Assembly (NCBI RefSeq): GCF_009792235.1 | Contig: NZ_CP046973.1 | Location: 1 to 64,000, forward strand | DNA: 64,000 bases | Reading direction: 5' to 3' | From: Microcystis aeruginosa FD4 | Lineage (GTDB): Bacteria; Cyanobacteriota; Cyanobacteriia; Cyanobacteriales; Microcystaceae | Shown: in pieces, positions 61,536 to 64,000 of the stretch | Layout: each line of letters opens with the position of its first letter | Numbering within the stretch: position 1 is the stretch's first letter | The notes under the pieces: model-generated | Told to the model about the DNA's origin: nothing | Databases searched by the model: none | Seen by the model: the letters and a program-made list of their open reading frames with translations, nothing else | Program-made: the position numbers and the translations under genes

Positions 61536-62333
61536 ATGAATAACCCCTCCTCGAATTCCCATCTATTCGGACGCTTTCTTAGCGGGTTATTCAGCTGGAA
61601 AATTTGGTTATTTGTCCAGATATTTCAAGGCAGTAAAAGCTTTTATCGATTCCTGTATCATTATTTATATCGTCGTCCTAAAATTGATCGCATTCTCGGT
61701 AGCGATGTCATCTATATTCCTGAGAAAAAACTTTATAGCATTCCCCTCGATGTGCTGAAAATGGAGCGGCAAATGGTCAATAGTGATCGCCAGCAGTTGA
61801 CTTCTGTTACTACTTGGAAAGTTAAAACGATTCATCCCACCATCACCGAAACCGAGATACAATTCCACGATATTACCGTCGATTTACAACAGGTACACCT
61901 GATTAAATCAGACCTTAATAACTACGATTATACTAACACTCGCCGCTTGGCTCCTCTGGTGAAAACCTTGCTTTTTGAAATTAACCCCAAAATTGCTAGT
62001 TTAGTAGAAAAGAAAAATCAATTACATAGACTGCGAAATCTGTCCGCATCTTCCGAAATTTTTCATTCACAAACCCCATTATATGATCGAGCAATTAATC
62101 AAGTCCAGCTAATTATTGATCAAGCCGAAACTTTGAGACAAGAATGTTTAAAATTTATCCGAGAAACCCTGATCGAACGGGAATTAGTGCAATCAGATAT
62201 CGATAGCAATATCGTTGATTGTAACCTCGATTTTGCTAGTCAATATCAACTAATTCAAGAAAAATATCAACTCTGGAAAGGAGAAGTACAAGCTTATTTT
62301 GAACTAAAAGATTCTTCCCTACCTAAAAATTAA
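61536..62333 (+). CDS. Hypothetical protein, 265 aa
   Basis: Not recognised. A hydrophobic segment near the N-terminus (GRFLSGLFSWKIWLFVQIF) precedes YRFLYHYLYRRPKIDRIL, suggesting peripheral membrane contact. The middle part is beta-rich (DVIYIPEKKLYSIPLDVLKM, TITETEIQFHDITVDLQQVH), and the last 110 residues are helical and charged. The frame is complete and codon use resembles its housekeeping neighbours. Probably a conserved cyanobacterial protein. Confidence 0.6.
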   Translation: MNNPSSNSHLFGRFLSGLFSWKIWLFVQIFQGSKSFYRFLYHYLYRRPKIDRILGSDVIYIPEKKLYSIPLDVLKMERQMVNSDRQQLTSVTTWKVKTIHPTITETEIQFHDITVDLQQVHLIKSDLNNYDYTNTRRLAPLVKTLLFEINPKIASLVEKKNQLHRLRNLSASSEIFHSQTPLYDRAINQVQLIIDQAETLRQECLKFIRETLIERELVQSDIDSNIVDCNLDFASQYQLIQEKYQLWKGEVQAYFELKDSSLPKN

Positions 62334-62478
62334 CTATCACCGTTAGTTATCAGTTACAGGATTTATTAAACCTCTTGCATAATTAATTGGTGAAGGTTCA
62401 AAAACGGCAAAAGTAAGGATTAAATTGCATAAAATATGTAAATAGACCATTTAACTGATTAATGCTCATTTTTAATTC

Positions 62479-62511
62479 TCCTGACTACTGACTCCTGACT
62501 CCTGACTCCTA
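62479..62511. repeat. Short tandem repeat (CTGACTC)n
   Basis: Four near-identical heptamers in the 220-base gap before folP. No gene in the gap. Confidence 0.85.
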
Positions 62512-62553
62512 ACCCTAACAACAATTTTTTATTTTTACAAGAGGTCTATTATT

Positions 62554-63396
62554 ATGTCTAATTTAACGACAATTCGTGAACATATTTTTACTTGGGGAAA
62601 ACGCACCTATATCATGGGTGTTTTGAACGTTACTCCCGATAGTTTTAGTGATGGGGGAGAATTTGACAAGGTTGAAAATGCCCTGCTACAGGCGATGAAA
62701 ATGATCGAGGCTGGGGCAGATATAATCGATATCGGTGGTCAATCCACCCGTCCGGGAGCGCAAGAAATTAGCCTAGAAGCAGAATTATCGCGAGTTATCC
62801 CCGTAATCACCGCTATTCGACAACAAAGTTCTATTCCTATCTCTCTCGATACCACTAGGGCGATCGTAGCAGCCCAAGGTATCGCCGCCGGGGCCGATTT
62901 GATCAATGATATTTCTGGGGGAACCTTCGATCGCCTATTATTGCCTACGGTGGCTAAATTGGCCGTTCCCATCATCCTCATGCACCTGCGGGGCAATCCG
63001 CAAACCATGCAATCGTTAACACATTATGATAATTTAGTCAAGGAAATTAAAGAATTTTTACAGGATCGCGTTAAGGAAGCTTTACAGTGGGGTATTGCTA
63101 GGGAAAATATTATCATCGATCCGGGGATTGGTTTCGCCAAAACTGGGCGACAAAATCTTGAGTTATTGCGAGAATTAGGGCAATTTCGGGATTTAGATTT
63201 ACCTGTTTTAATTGGATTGTCGAGAAAACGCTTTATCGGCGATATTACAGGCAAAGATGACCCAAAAGAACGAGTTTTTGGAACGGCGGCGGCCTGTGCC
63301 ATAGCGATCGCCAAGGGGGCCGATATCCTGCGCGTTCATGATGTGGCCGCGATCGTAGATGTGAGGAAAGTGGTGGACGCAATCGAGCGAAGTTGA
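62554..63396 (+). CDS. folP: Dihydropteroate synthase
   Basis: 280 residues. It condenses p-aminobenzoate with dihydropterin pyrophosphate in folate synthesis. The signature IMGVLNVTPDSFSDGGEF is followed by GADIIDIGGQSTRPGAQE, ISLDTTRAIVAAQGIAAGAD, NDISGGTFDRLL, IILMHLRGNPQTM and IIDPGIGFAKTGRQNLELLR, then LIGLSRKRFIGDITG. These cover the pterin- and pyrophosphate-binding loops. Full length. A cupin gene follows closely. Confidence 0.95.
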   Translation: MSNLTTIREHIFTWGKRTYIMGVLNVTPDSFSDGGEFDKVENALLQAMKMIEAGADIIDIGGQSTRPGAQEISLEAELSRVIPVITAIRQQSSIPISLDTTRAIVAAQGIAAGADLINDISGGTFDRLLLPTVAKLAVPIILMHLRGNPQTMQSLTHYDNLVKEIKEFLQDRVKEALQWGIARENIIIDPGIGFAKTGRQNLELLRELGQFRDLDLPVLIGLSRKRFIGDITGKDDPKERVFGTAAACAIAIAKGADILRVHDVAAIVDVRKVVDAIERS

Positions 63397-63444
63397 AAAT
63401 TTTTGCTAGTCTTAGAATCATCCACAGTTCGATCGAAATTAGCG

Positions 63445-63903
63445 ATGAATAGCCAACTAACTAGCGATCATTGTATGTTACCCGTGATTCGATCTCCCCG
63501 GGATTATCAAGTTTTTCGCATTAGTGCTGGGGATACGAATCGTTTAGCGATCGTCTTCGATTCTACCGTAGCGGGGGATTCCTTGACCGTCTGTGTGGAA
63601 ATTTTCGATCCCCACGGTCGCACCCCTACCCATCGTCATCATTTTGCCGTAGAAATGTTTTTTATCCTCAAAGGGGAAGGAATGGCTATCTGTGATGGTA
63701 AACCGATTCCCCTGAGGCCGGGGGATAGTTTATTAGTCCGTCCCACGGGTATTCACGAGATTAGAAATGTGGGGGACGGAAGACTGTATGCACTATGTTT
63801 TATGGTTCCCAATGAGGATTTTTCGGAATTAATTCGCAATGGTATCTCAGAGGAGTTAGACGCAGAAGATTTAGAGGTGTTGATGGGAACTATTAAAGGA
63901 TAA
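63445..63903 (+). CDS. Cupin domain protein
   Basis: 152 residues from the ATG at 63445; an in-frame TTG at 63403 would add 14. The first cupin motif is GRTPTHRHHFAVEMFFILKG, with HxHH and a downstream Glu; the second is IPLRPGDSLLVRPTGIHEIR with PTGxH. All metal-binding His/Glu positions are present. Substrate unknown; the single-domain cupin may be an oxygenase, an isomerase or a ligand-binding protein. It lies 48 bases after folP on the same strand. Confidence 0.8.
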   Translation: MNSQLTSDHCMLPVIRSPRDYQVFRISAGDTNRLAIVFDSTVAGDSLTVCVEIFDPHGRTPTHRHHFAVEMFFILKGEGMAICDGKPIPLRPGDSLLVRPTGIHEIRNVGDGRLYALCFMVPNEDFSELIRNGISEELDAEDLEVLMGTIKG

Positions 63904-63920
63904 TCAAGCAATATCATCCC

Positions 63921-64000
63921 TTAAATTTTGGTCTTTTTTTTCAGGAAAAGAGCGATAAAAAAGGTAAAGGTTCCTCCCAGAAGTCCGAAGATTAGCCAAT
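63921..64000 (-). CDS. C-terminus of a membrane protein (partial)
   Basis: Only the last 25 codons are inside the window. The reading WLIFGLLGGTFTFFIALFL followed by KKKTKI and a TAA at 63921-63923 is one transmembrane helix with a basic cytoplasmic tail. Convergent with the cupin gene, stops 17 bases apart. Family cannot be assigned. Confidence 0.5.
   Translation of the reverse strand, partial: WLIFGLLGGTFTFFIALFLKKKTKI

Overview
This window looks like a chromosomal segment of a bloom-forming cyanobacterium, most likely Microcystis or a close relative. The evidence is modest GC, many GCGATCGC (HIP1-type) octamers, short GGGGAAGT- and CTGACTC-type tandem repeats between genes, MITE-like palindromes, remnants of toxin-antitoxin pairs, and cyanobacterial families (PEP-CTERM protein, cyanobacterial glutamate-cysteine ligase, YggT, DUF2811). 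The genus is an inference from memory; no search was run.

Region 1 (1-43.8 kb) holds two giant minus-strand genes, of 7,322 and 6,033 codons. Each is followed on the same strand by a small PEP-CTERM gene and a 14-15 bp-stem hairpin. Each is preceded by a nearly identical ~290 bp leader with the same candidate sigma-70 promoter. The layout is therefore two tandem copies of one module: promoter/leader, giant RTX-type surface protein, PEP-CTERM protein, terminator. A PD-(D/E)XK (Rpn/DUF4351-like) nuclease gene sits at the junction. In copy 1 the PEP-CTERM gene is broken. The giants have diverged in architecture. Copy 1 carries ELWxxDGT repeats, Calx-beta domains, a Cys-rich island, an intact subtilisin domain and RTX repeats. 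Copy 2 carries a Kelch-like propeller, a beta-helix, 19 CARDB domains and RTX repeats. Both share a 98-residue cadherin-like repeat (4 and 8 copies). Neither has an obvious signal peptide, and the RTX C-termini suggest type I secretion.

Region 2 (43.8-52.5 kb) is accessory DNA. It holds an IS200/IS605-like right end with a possible omega-RNA but no tnpB, an orphan Dnd-associated protein 4, a GT39-type membrane glycosyltransferase, a short BrnA-like orphan antitoxin, an intact RelE/YafQ-type toxin-antitoxin pair, a frameshifted VapC-like PIN gene, two MITE-like elements, and an array of three repeats spaced exactly 40 bp. Between these lie core genes for a YqgF-type nuclease, glutamate-cysteine ligase and a YggT protein.

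Region 3 (52.5-64 kb) is conserved housekeeping DNA: class II fumarase, a secreted or membrane-anchored Asp-box propeller protein, peptidyl-tRNA hydrolase, DUF2811, a universal stress protein, methionine aminopeptidase, thioredoxin, DUF427, phosphopantetheine adenylyltransferase, a coiled-coil protein, dihydropteroate synthase, a cupin, and the C-terminus of a membrane protein running off the right edge. No rRNA, tRNA or CRISPR array was recognised.
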